Shown: piece after piece, positions 35,628-46,530 of the stretch
How positions within the stretch are numbered: the stretch's first letter is position 1
How the letters are laid out: the number at the start of each line of letters is the position of its first letter
DNA from: Nageia nagi
Lineage: Eukaryota > Pinophyta
DNA length: 64,000 nt
Assembly (NCBI GenBank): GCA_050084985.1
Contig: JBITNC010000002.1
Location: 36,084,001 to 36,148,000 of the forward strand
Direction of reading: 5' to 3'
Made by a program: the position numbers and the translations under genes
Notes under the pieces: generated by a model
What the model saw: only the letters and a program-made list of their open reading frames with translations
Databases searched by the model: none
Told to the model about the DNA's origin: nothing

Positions 35628-38110
35628 TTTCTACATAATAATGTGAAATAATAAGCATGTGATTTCAATAAACAATATTAAATATTAATTTTTAGCCAAG
35701 TAAATAATACATGTTACATTTAACATTAAATACACATTTGATTTGATTCACAATTATAAATGTTTTACAATTCAAATAATAACCCATGTACCCAAATATG
35801 TTTCTCATCTCAAGAATCATAGATGTAGAGTGACATTGTTAAGGCTTGTTTTCTTGTCTAAAATTAGGCCTTCACTTGGATGCCCACACAAGAGGAGCCA
35901 AGTACTACCAATCCTTAATTAGTTCCCCTTAGGAAATAATATACTCTCATAAGGAGAAGTACTAGCTATTTTCCAAGGTTCTAATATTTATTGGATCAGC
36001 CAAATCATTAACTTTGATTAAGTTTCAAGTTTTCCTCGAAGGTTATCAAGATAATCCCTAAATGGACGTGCAGATATGTGGTATCACTACACACATACCT
36101 ATCCATGTAATAGAGTTATGTCCTGACCAACAAACGACTTAGGGGCAATTGATAAGTATGAACTTTCCACCATTGGATCATCAGACTTAAAAGCTATAGG
36201 TCACCTATCCACACCTCATGGATCCCCAAACAAGTCATGTTGTAGAATGTACATGCATATGTGTTTATTTTAGGGGGTTATTCATATCAATATTTGTAAT
36301 TTTTGCATAAGTAAATAAAGCAAAAAACAAAACATAAAAAAGAGCATAAGTAAAATATCATCCATTCAAAATTTGAAACCTAAGTGTCCAATGGATTTTG
36401 TTTACTAACCTCTAAAGGAAATCTTTACACAAGTCCATATTTTGCATAAGTTCATTTATTAACTTTGCATAAGTAATAAACACTTTTGAGACATATTAAA
36501 CATTCATCATTTTGAATAAAAAGGCATAAAATATTCAATGCATCATTCCCATAACTTGCATAAGTCCATCCATTAGTTTACATAAGTTATAAAGGATAAA
36601 TACTCAACATGCATTTTTTTAAGGAATTTTAAGTCATAAGCAAGCATCTTAAAAATTTAAGTCCTTAGCATGCAACATTAATTTTAGAGAGGCATTAAAA
36701 ATTTTAAGTAATGAATATGCATTATTTGCAAAACATAAAAATTTCTAAGTGATAAAAAATGTATTTTAATCATAAAGGATCTAAAAAATTTAAGTAAGCA
36801 AATTCATAAATATCTCCCCTTTTAACTTAAAATAATTTGGTCCTTAATAATTTGATTATCACTTAAAGAAAAATGTCATAGTGATATTAATGCATATTGG
36901 CCAACAATTTGTAAAAAAAAACATTTACTTAAGAACATACTAAAAAAATGCCTCATTTTATTTAAGAGTAATGATGAATCTACTTACTCTAAATGTAATT
37001 ATGACAATGGTTTAAATTTGAAGTGTAAATGCATTTAATAAATGAAGTGGCTTGCAAGCAAAGAAACAAAATTAAATGCCCTCAAAGGGGTAATGATGAA
37101 TATGTGACCAACAACATACTCTAAAGTAAGGTAAGTAAACTCATCATGATAATACTTTAAATGAGGAGTATAAGGCTTGTAAGTGCATTAAATAGGAAGG
37201 CGTGACTTGTAAGTAAAAAAGAGTAAATGCTTACCACAAGAAGTATATATTTACTTTTAGGTGCATTTAATGACTTGCAAGTAACAACAAAAAACTTGAA
37301 TGTATTAACCACAAAAAATGTGAGCCTTCCTTTTTACTCAACACCTAGAAAGGATGGAGAGAAAAATAAAAAACAAACAAACAAACAAAAAGAATGGAGC
37401 CATGCGACATGCAAGGCAGGAGGAGGAGGTCAAGTAGAGGGTAGCTAGGAAGAGGTCACTATGGAGGGGATATAAGTGGTAAATTCATGTGTAAGAGGCC
37501 CAAAAAAGGACCATAGAAACCTATGTAGGAAGAGTTCCCTAGCAACACTTGGAGGGAGAGATAGAGGGAGGTCGCAAGGGCCTAGTGTAGGTTAGAGCAT
37601 TGTAAGGGCATAGTCATGAGTGAAGGGTCATGAGGGTGAGTGAAGGGCCATGAGTGTAGGTCACAAGGCCAAGCAAGGCTACGAGCAAATAGGGGTGGGG
37701 TGAGTTCATTATCATTTGATCTAGATCAACAACTATGTAGAAGACCTGCAAGGCATGGGTTTGAATTCAAGGAAAAAATATAATTATGGCCTTATTTTAA
37801 GGGAGATTTTTTTAACAGGGATGTTATTTTTGGTTGAAATTTATTAAATACCTTGTTATTTTTTCTATTTTAGTCTTTTGGTTTTAGCCCCCCCCCCCTT
37901 CTTGCATAAATTTTTGAACTACCACCTAAGTTGGACTTTGCTCTGAGTTGGACTCTACCATTCCAACCTGTTCATTAGTCTGGTGCACCCCAAAAACTAA
38001 TAACATTAGAGAATCAAATTTTGTTATAAAACAAATTATATATATATACAAAACATAATTTTTTTGTATATAAAATATATTATATATATATATATATATA
38101 TTTATCCTTT

Positions 38111-38159
<49 letters not shown>

Positions 38160-38450
38160 AGCATTTAATTGTAAAAGGATTACAAAAAAAAAAAATTCAT
38201 TACAAACTTCATAACAAAATCTTATTGCTATTTTTAAGTAACTTTAACCATAAATTATAACTAAAAAATGTTAGTATGTAGAAATTACAACAATATCTTG
38301 TTATATAAAAAAAATTGCAACTAACAAAAAAATGTTAGTATCATTTAAACAAGGTTATACCTTTAAAAATCTTTTACCTCACAATGAAGAGTAGATTAAA
38401 TACCTCCAAATTGAATACCTTCAACCACATCAAGAAGAAAAGCTTCCACA
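35628..38450 (-). other. Copia 1 long leader
   Basis: About 2.8 kb between PBS and gag without a recognisable protein. It has a block (35830-36320) also present in copia 2 (56960-57430), a G-rich stretch on the plus strand (37330-37720, CU-rich in the element transcript), a CAAA repeat near 37373, a run of C near 37888 and (AT)n at 38083-38157. Confidence 0.75.
38083..38157. repeat. (AT)n microsatellite
   Basis: Two AT runs (38083-38100, 38117-38157) separated by a T-rich gap lie in the copia 1 leader. Copia 2 has an equivalent run at 58769-58819. Confidence 0.9.
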
Positions 38451-38466
38451 CCAATCTTTAATACCA
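38451..38466 (-). promoter_or_regulatory. Copia 1 primer-binding site
   Basis: On the minus strand TGGTATTAAAGATTGG sits three bases inside the 5' LTR. It resembles the initiator-Met PBS with changes. Confidence 0.7.
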
Positions 38467-38469
38467 ATT

Positions 38470-38963
38470 TGAAGGAACTAACACTAACAAGATAATTCTT
38501 AATCAACCAAGATCACATGAAAGCTTACAATTACATCTAGAAAACTCACAAAGCAATCTCACAACACAAATGTGTAAGTGGTTCCTCCAACTAGGAGTAC
38601 ATCTACTAACTAGATCTTTACTTCAATCACAAATACAACTCTCTTATAATCCTTCTACTCTTTTCTTCTAACCACTATCCTATAGCATAACTTTATTCCA
38701 TAATTGGTGTGTGATCACAAAGAGGGAGCCTTCTATTTATAAGCCAAAATCCCTCTTTGGATCACCCTTTTATCTAATGTACAAAAGTATGATATGCACA
38801 TCCTTTTACCCAAGGGGCATGCTCATGACATGGAGTGTAGTACAAGTTACATTATCATATTCACTTAAATACTTAAGGTATCAAATGATACCCTTAAGTA
38901 TTAGTGAACTTACATAGAATATTTAATACAAACCTTTACAATAATGCATTATACATTCCAACA
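38470..38963 (-). repeat. 5' LTR of copia 1
   Basis: A 494-bp partner of 29331-29822, followed by the TSD aataa. Confidence 0.93.
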
Positions 38964-38968
38964 AATAA

Positions 38969-39720
38969 GAGTTGGTAAAAGTGTTTAGTCAAATTTATTT
39001 AAGGCCTATTGCTAGTACCTTATTAATCCAACAACATAAGACCTTTGAAGAAGCCATATCCTAAGCTATCATAATTGAAAATGCCAAGATTCAAGATGGT
39101 GAGATAAAAGGTAAGAAAAAAGAAACTTATGTTAAAACAAAAATCAAACAGAACAAATAAGTAAACCATCACTAGCTAACAAAGTTTCTATTACTAAAGA
39201 GGTGGAACTAGATCCTCTATAAAATGAGGAAAAGGATTCTAAGCTTAAAAGAAAATTCATGCCTTTGTTAAAATCTCTTTATGACATTTTGAGGAAACTT
39301 TGTGATATCAAGTAATTAGTTTACTAGAGATAAGACCTAAACATCTTGATGCTAAAACAAAAATGGTATAATGAAAATGAATTTTTTTTTTTTTATCACC
39401 AAAAGGATCATGATATGAATAGATGCAGTACTTTACAACACAAAATTCAAAATATAATTAATCAAGGAAAATTAGAAGTTGATAATCCTCTACCTATCCC
39501 TAATCAAAATTTAGGAATTTACCAAAACCCTCTTCCTCAACATCAAGCTAATAATATTTCATTACATCTGCATGAGAATCAAGTAACACACAATTGGAAT
39601 TATGAAAACTCAACATTCATAAGAATGGTAAATATTACTACAAGAGCTCAAAAGGTATAAAGAAAATAAAATAATATTCCAGATAATCAACTAGATGAGT
39701 TTGTTGTGCAACCACACATT
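38969..39720 (+). pseudogene. Tat gag, part 2, with zinc knuckle remnant
   Basis: This continues part 1 across the copia insertion: ELVKVFSQIYLRPIAS, then LLIQQHKTFEEAIS, a stop at a Gln-like position and AIIIENAKIQDGE. At 39346-39660 FFYHQKDHDMNRCSTLQHKI is the Tat knuckle (C-x-YH-x5-H-x4-C), with the first Cys replaced by Phe. Confidence 0.82.
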
Positions 39721-39929
39721 CCTAGATCCTAATTTTTCGATTAAAAAATTCACAAGTGAAAATGTCTCTATTTGAGTTACTACAACAATATAAGAACCAT
39801 AGAGATGCAATGAACCAACTATTACAAATAATTGAGTTAGATATAAATGATCTTGAAAGCTTTGTGAATTTTGTAGGAAATATTAAAACAAGTAAAAACC
39901 TATCATTATTTTCTATGATCATGAAGTTA

Positions 39930-40490
39930 AACATTCACATGAGGCACATGGGCAAGATCCACCTTTGCATATCATAGCTAAGGTAGATGGGAAAGCTTTC
40001 AAAATAATATTGATTGATGAAGGTTCAATAATAAACATTATTTCAACAATTGCATATAAGAATCTGAATCTTCCATTTTTGCATATTTGTGCACCAACCT
40101 TGCAACTAAAAGTGTTCAATGATGCTTTATGTTCAATAATGGGATCAATTTTGTTGCCTATAACTATAGGATCTAAGACATGTAAAACAATATTACAAGT
40201 AATCAAATGATACATAACCCAATATAACATCCTTTTAAGAAGACCTTGGATTAGAGATATGCAATTTGTCCTATCAACATATCATAATTGTTTGAAGTAT
40301 ATTCATAAGGGTGTAGTACATTATGTTCTTGGAGATGAAAATCCATATTCACACTGTAATAGTTCACATTTACCAAAAGAAGTATTTTTATCATATACTC
40401 ATTATTTTACAACACCAATACCACCAGAGAGACCATCGATTGTTGGGGTGGGTAAGAATAATTCTTTGTCGAGATATTTAAAATAAGAAC
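39930..40490 (+). pseudogene. Tat protease
   Basis: LHIIAKVDGKAFKIILIDEG then SIINIISTIAYKNL matches the Tat protease, where the active site is I-D-N-G-S-A-L-N-I. Here Asn is Glu. A downstream stretch (RRPWIRDM, HNCLKYIHKG) is also typical. Confidence 0.82.
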
Positions 40491-41880
40491 ATGCTATTAA
40501 TCAAGAATCATCCAAAACTTAACAAAAAATTAGTAATGATTCACCACCAAAGATAGAATTCACACCATAAGAAAAGCATACTTGAGAGGAAAGAGAATGA
40601 AAATTAAATGAATTAAGCAAAGCTTCTCCATCAAAAATTCCATCTCCTATGGATACGTAATTAAAAATTAATAACTCTAAAAAACATGATAAGTTAACTA
40701 AAACTTATCCAGTAATTATAAAACTACTAGATTATGGTATAAGGGAATTTGGAATTGATGATGTTATTTTTAGTATTCCCTCTACGCAAGAAATGGGAAG
40801 ACCAAAAGAATCTCCTAGTGTAGTGGGGAAATTGGTGCCATTAGGAAAAGTTCCTAATCAAAATCTCTTTGTTTATACAAGTCCTATATAACCACCTCTC
40901 ATTTCTTTACCTCAACCACAAGGTGTTTTCTGTAATTCATTAGAATATCTATCACCTTATGTGAGATCATTCATCCAAAGATATTTTGATAAATGTTAAT
41001 GGAAGGGACAAGGTTTAGGTCGATATGAATAAGGACTTAGATATACAATTGATGTCCATTACCAATTACAAACTAATAAAATAGAATTATGATACAAAGG
41101 TAATAATAAAAAATAATATTGTTGTAAAATAGTTTAGCTAAAACCAAAAAGGTTTGAATATGAAAAATCATGTGAAAATTCTAAAGAAATACTAAACCAA
41201 GATAATTCAAAAATTGAAATGTTATCTTTAAAAAGACTATTTTCTAATGTTGTAGCAAGTAATATAGTAGATATTGAAGAAATTTTTGATGAATCTTTAG
41301 AAAAAATATCTTTTGGTTGGTTAGGAAGTTATGAGTTTGAATCATTGAGTCCAATAAGATCAAGTTGCTCTTCATCATACTTTATGGCAGATGATGATAT
41401 TGAAGACCTCACACTAATTTCCAAACAACCTACAATACAAGACTTCAAAGATATAAATACTATATTACAAATTTCATAATTCACTATAAATACTACTTTG
41501 GAGGAACAAAATTTAGGTGAAGATAAAGAATACAACCTAAATGATAAGAATTGGATTATGATATCAAATCAATTTGAAGAGGGGTCCCATAATTGAATAA
41601 ACCATCGAGGTTGACCTAAGTGGTGATCCAAAAAATCCTAAGATTATTCAACTAGGAAAATCACTTACTAAAGATGAGAGACAATAATTTGTATCTATAC
41701 TTAAATAAAAGAAAAAAATATTTCAATGGTCATACATTGATATGTTAGGATTAGATTGCAATTTGATAGTGCATAACCTAAGTATTAAAGAAGATGCTAA
41801 ACTAGTTAAACTAAAATTATGTAAGATGCATCCTACAATAACATTAATGGTAAAAAATGAATTACAAGAACTTTTATAAT
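40491..41880 (+). pseudogene. Tat protease-RT linker
   Basis: A poorly conserved stretch in which GQGLGRYEQGLRY (about 41010) recalls the G-patch-like phrase of Tat elements. The open stretch at 41219-41479 is acidic and of no known family. Further downstream comes the lead-in to RT (KMHPTI, then VKNELQEL) near 41825-41875. Confidence 0.6.
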
Positions 41881-43140
41881 TCAAGTTCATTCATCCCATT
41901 AATTTTTCTGATTGTATTTCCAACATGGTACAGGTTAAAAAATCCACTGGAAAGATTTCCATATGCATGGATTTTAGAGACTTAAATAAAGCATGCCATA
42001 AAGATAATTTTCCACTACCAAACATAGATAATTTGGTTGAATCTACTTCTAAACATGAAATGCTATCTCTCATGGATGGATTATTAGGGTACAATAAAAT
42101 AAGAGTAGCACTTGAATATCAACATAAAATAATTTTCATAATGCTTTGGGGAACATTTTGTTATAAAGTAATTCCCTTTGGCCTAAAGAATGCGAGAGCT
42201 ACTTACCAACGGGAAATGACATATATTTTTCATGATTACATGCATGATATTATGAAATATTATGTAGATGATGTATTAGCTAAGTCTAAAATCTGAGAAG
42301 ACCATCCAAAGATACTTATCAAAATATTTGATAGATTATCCAAGCATAGTATTCGATTAAACCCCAAGAAATGTATTTTGGGATCACCTTGGGAAAACTA
42401 TTAGGTTTTATTATTTCCAAATGAGGAATTGAAGTAGATCGTAATATAATAAAAGTGATAGTGAATATGCTTCCCCCTTCAAATATAAAGTAGTTGCAAA
42501 GTCTACAAGGCAAGTTGCAAGCTATAAGATATTTTATCTCATAATTATCTGATAAGTGTAAATATTTCAATAAGTTATTAAAAAAGGGGATTAAATTTCA
42601 TTGGGGAAATGAACAACAAGAAGCTTTTGATGGAATAAAATGTTACCTCTTATCGTCTCTAATTTTAGTCCCACCTAAGGAAGGGGAACCATTCCTACTT
42701 TACATGTCTACTATAGAATCAATATTGGGAACTATGCTTGGTAAAAAAATGAAAATAATAAAGAATAAGCTATCTACTATCTTAGTAGAACCCTACTTGA
42801 TTGTGAAATTAAATATGTATACCTAAAAAAGTTATGTTTAGTTGTAGTTTTCACAACTAAAAAGTTGAGATATTACATGCTAAATCATACCATATATGTA
42901 ATTGCTAAAGAAGATCCATTAAAATACATGATGAATAAAACTTATCAAAATACAAGGACATCTAAATGGATTATGCATTTGACTGAGTTTGATTTACAAT
43001 TCATAAGTCAAAATTTTATCAAAGATCAAGTCATAGCTAATTATATTGTAGAAGCACCTTTATACAATGATAAACCACTCATTATCGAATTACAAGATGA
43101 ACATGATTTCCTATTAGATGAGATGGAAATTCCCATTGAT
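41881..43140 (+). pseudogene. Tat reverse transcriptase and RNase H
   Basis: 41925-42296 gives VQVKKSTGKISICMDFRDLN, NFPLPNIDNLVE, LMDGLLGYNKIR, WGTFCYKVIPFGLKNA and YYVDDVLAKSK with intact YVDD. Connection and RNase H follow, with LKKLCLVVVFTTKKLRYY-like wording near 42835 and 42865-43182 (NTRTSKWIMHLTEFDL, VIANYIVEAP). Stops interrupt. Confidence 0.92.
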
Positions 43141-43500
43141 CCCAAAGAAGATTGGGATATGTTAATATACTTTGATGGATGAAGATGTGAAAATATTAGA
43201 GGTGCAGGTGTTGTGTTTGTTACACCTTTGAGTATGAAGCTTTGATATTAGCCATAAAGATAGCCACAAAATTGAAACTAAGAAAGGTTAAATTCATTGG
43301 TGATTCATTGTTCATTGTAAATCAAGTTAAAGAGATTTTTCAATGTAAATAACCTTTACTATAAAAGTATAAAAACTTGGTGGATAATCTATTACAATCA
43401 TTTGAAAAGTATGATTTAGAAGCAGGACCAAGGTTAACTAATAGATTTGCTGATGTTATGACTTCAATTAGATCTATGATACCCAAAAACCCCTATTAAC
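43141..43500 (+). pseudogene. Tat second (additional) RNase H domain
   Basis: YFDG near 43170, then IRGAGVVFVTPLS, YEALILAIKIATKLKLRK after a shift, FIGDSLFIVNQVKEIFQCK, and near 43445 NRFADVM. These are the pieces of the extra RNase H found between RT and integrase in Tat/Ogre elements. It is broken by frameshifts. Confidence 0.82.
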
Positions 43501-43559
43501 AAAACATTCACATTGAGATAGTCCAAATTGCTCAATCTTCATTAGAAATCGATGGAGTA

Positions 43560-44640
43560 GAACATGTGGTTCTTAATATTACAATGGAAGATAAATATTA
43601 TGGCATATCCAACTAGTGAAATTCTTAAGAGACAAAATCCTACCTATTAATTTAACAAAATTGGATAAGAAAGTATTCAAATTAAAAGCTTCTTGTTTTT
43701 GTATGGTAGAGAATGTCCTATATCATAGAGGTTTTGATAGAATATTACTTAGATGCTTAGAATGGGTGGTTTCACAAATTGTAATCTCATGTGCACATGA
43801 TGGAATATGCGGAGGGCATTTTAGTGGTCTCGTAATAACAAAATGACTAATGCATATGGGATATTATTGTACCACCATGGAACATAATTGCATAGAATAT
43901 GTTTAAAAATACATTAAATTCCAACAACATTCTAATTTTTTTAATCAACCATTACAAGCATTACAACCCATGCAATCATTATGGCCATTTTCAAGATGGG
44001 TATTAGATTTGATAGATCAAATATCCCCTATTTCCTCAAGAGGTCATAAGTTTATAATAATAGCTATAGAGTAATTTACAAAATGGGTTGAAGCTATTCC
44101 TATGATTTCCACAAAAGGACCAAAGATAGCAAAATTCATAGAGCATCATATCATTTGTCACTTTAGAATTTTGGCTCAAATTATCACTAAATAATGGAAA
44201 GAATTTCAAAAATAAACAAGTATTACTTTATGCAAAGCATATCATATTAGAATTAGTTTTTCAACACCTTATTATCTCCAAGGGAATGGACAATCTGAGG
44301 TTACAAATAAAACTATTCATAGTATTCTACTCAAGACAGTTGATAACTCTCATAGAGATTAGCATGCAAAGATTTTACATGCTTTATGGGCTTATCATAC
44401 TAGTATTTGAACTCCTACTAGGGAAACCCCATTTTCTCTATGCTAAGGAGTATAAGTAGTTTTATCCTTAGAAATAGAAATCATGTCTTTGCAAATTGAT
44501 TTATAAGATTATATCACAGACGAAGCAACTTTTCGAATGAGATTAGACCAATTATTGCTCTTAAATAAAATATGAGTTCATGCATTTGAACACATGCATA
44601 CCTATCAAATTCGTAATAAATGGGCTTATTAAATAAATGT
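43560..44640 (+). pseudogene. Tat integrase
   Basis: 43616-43846 includes a zinc-module remnant (CAHDGICGGHFSGLVITK, then CIEYV). The core reads WPFSRWVLDLIDQI with the first catalytic Asp in the DLID position, FTKWVEAIPM, and later STPYYLQGNGQSEVTNKTI carrying the catalytic Glu. Many stops are present. Confidence 0.85.
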
Positions 44641-45249
44641 TCTTTCTTTGTACACTCTCATCTACCTTTATATTTTATGGTAACATGTTATCTCAATATC
44701 ACAATAAGCCTAAGGAGGAGCCTTAGCTCTAGACCTATTGCCTATAAAGGTGGAGGAATTATGCATGATCATAGATATGACATGACATGACATAATATTG
44801 AATCCTTGATAGGTGGTAATATACTTTTTTCATCCTTGATTAGTATATCTTAACACTACTTATAATTTATGGATTTTTTTATACTCTAAGCTCTAAATTC
44901 CTACGATCTTTCATCTCTTCACAAGCGAGATTCTATACATCAAATATGGGACTACGAAATCGAGAGAAAGGGTGAAGCATTCTGGAATGCATTACCTATA
45001 AAATTTACTCTTTATTGTTCCATTCTCATTAGTGGTCCTATTCTCATCATTTTATGATGATGCATCATCTAAGGAAGTTCCAAATATTTCATGCATATGT
45101 TCTCTCACTCTAGGATCTTGAATTATTTCATGATTACTTATATTATTGGGAGTTCTTGAACTTTTTCCTTTGTCCACTATAAAAAAACTTCAATAGTTCA
45201 TTGTATTTTTCTTTTTTGAGATATTTTAAACTACCTACATATATATATC

Positions 45250-45275
45250 TGTGTGTGTGCATGTGTGCACATGCA

Positions 45276-45308
<33 letters not shown>

Positions 45309-45335
45309 GTATGTATGTATGTACGTATGTATAAT
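45250..45335. repeat. (TG)n/(CA)n and (TATG)n compound microsatellite
   Basis: A short TG run, a CA run at about 45278-45304 and a TATG/TACG run to about 45331. Confidence 0.95.
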
Positions 45336-46360
45336 CACATGCTCAATTCAATAATAAGGTATTTTAAAGGTTTGAGATTATAGTTGAAAGATTGTAACAT
45401 AACATACCTTAAAGTATTTGGTAGCATTGATGTTGTAGGATTGTAGATAAAGGCATTAATAGAATATTATATTGTTAAACTATAAAAAAATAAGATGAGC
45501 AATATTAATATTAAAATGTTAAAAACTAAAATAAATATATACTATATACTTTTGCTAACCTATTAGAATATATATATTTTTTAAAAGGCCATATCAATAA
45601 GAAATGGATCACATTTTAGGTATCATTTCATATGTGATGTAAAAATTTCATTCAACAATGATAATAGAAAATGATAAAATGAGATCGCTTCAATAAAATA
45701 TGATACCCTCAAATGGCTGCAAGCCTACAAATATGAGTGTTTCTTACTTTGAGAGGCCACCATTAAGGGTGAGGCCATCTAGAACCATTATCAAAGAAGA
45801 TGTAGAATTATTTTATGATCCTTAGGTTGTCTCCTATTATATTTTTAAGCGAAGCATATTGTAAGGAAACATTTCTAATAGACACATCATATTTTAGCCT
45901 AGGGAATTTGATTAGTTTTAATTAAGATTAGACTTAGAAAAGCTAAGTTTTCTTAGCTATAAAAATTATAAAAGCTAAGTTTGTTTGGCTACAAAAAAAT
46001 GTCTTATTGTCTAATAGTGATAAACTCCAAGTTTTTTCCTCCCTTACATTGCTTGTAATGTTCATGCATATTAGTTTTAGATTTGTTGATTTACTAATGT
46101 ATTATATTATTCATGTTTTGGGAAGATGATAAAAACTATTGCAAAAAATAAAATACATGAACTCTATTTTTGTCCTAATAAGTATCAAGCACCTATACCC
46201 ATGAATGAATAAGTTGTGTATGTTCAAATGATTGATGTAGAATTGAATTCAAGTCTAAAGACAACATGGTTGACATTATCAAATATTTGTTGACAAGATG
46301 ACATTATTATATAAAGAAGAAAATTAGATATTTTTCTCATAATTTTCAAAAAGATTGATA

Positions 46361-46530
46361 AATAATTAAGCCTTATGCATTCTATCCCACCATACATTTA
46401 TGTCAACTAAAATAATTAACAATATGAATTTTCAAAAATATTTGTCAATAATTAAGCCTTGTGTACCATACCTCTATCATCTATCTTAACTAAGCAAATT
46501 AATGATATTAAGGGTAAAATGGTTTAATTC
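46361..46530 (+). repeat. ~86-bp imperfect tandem duplication
   Basis: The phrase aataattaagcctt, followed by a c-tatc-at-tt(a)tctcaacta core, occurs at 46361 and 46447 with drift. Confidence 0.6.

Larger units (their letters stand above)
29331..38963 (-). mobile_element. Full-length Ty1/copia retrotransposon (copia 1) inserted in Tat gag
   Basis: A 9633-bp element on the minus strand. LTRs (29331-29822, 38470-38963) run TGAAGGAACTAAC to ATTCCAACA and are flanked by the TSD aataa (29326-29330, 38964-38968). PBS and polypurine tract are present. The coding order gag, protease, integrase, RT, RNase H is the copia order. It has a very long leader (35628-38450) and an internal tandem duplication of about 1.1 kb (30391-32597) covering the RT end, RNase H and 3' region. 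The LTRs differ at roughly one position in ten by eye and all frames have stops. Confidence 0.93.
25859..44650 (+). mobile_element. Tat/Ogre-lineage Ty3/gypsy retrotransposon, split by copia 1
   Basis: In order: PBS, leader, gag (interrupted), Cys/His knuckle, protease, RT, RNase H, a second RNase H-like domain, and integrase. The RT wording (FRDLNKACHKDNFPLPN, YVDDVLAKSK) and the extra RNase H before integrase are hallmarks of the Tat group. Excluding the inserted copia the visible internal part is about 9.2 kb. Stops and frameshifts occur throughout. The 3' LTR was not found, because it is either deleted or too diverged to recognise by eye. Confidence 0.88.

Noticed and set aside
37227-37448. 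Small open frame in the copia 1 leader
   Set aside because: Its end is low-complexity (CAAA and GGA repeats) and there is no counterpart frame in copia 2.
25859-44650. Endogenous pararetrovirus (caulimovirid) origin for the RT/RNase H/protease region
   Set aside because: An integrase with zinc module and core follows, and a 5' PBS and Tat-specific second RNase H are present. I see no movement or coat protein.
45201-45383. Small open frame with a His/Thr repeat
   Set aside because: It is the translation of the CA/TATG microsatellite.
44746-46500. 3' LTR of the Tat element
   Set aside because: A purine tract suggests where it should begin, but no stretch after it matches 25300-25852 by eye.
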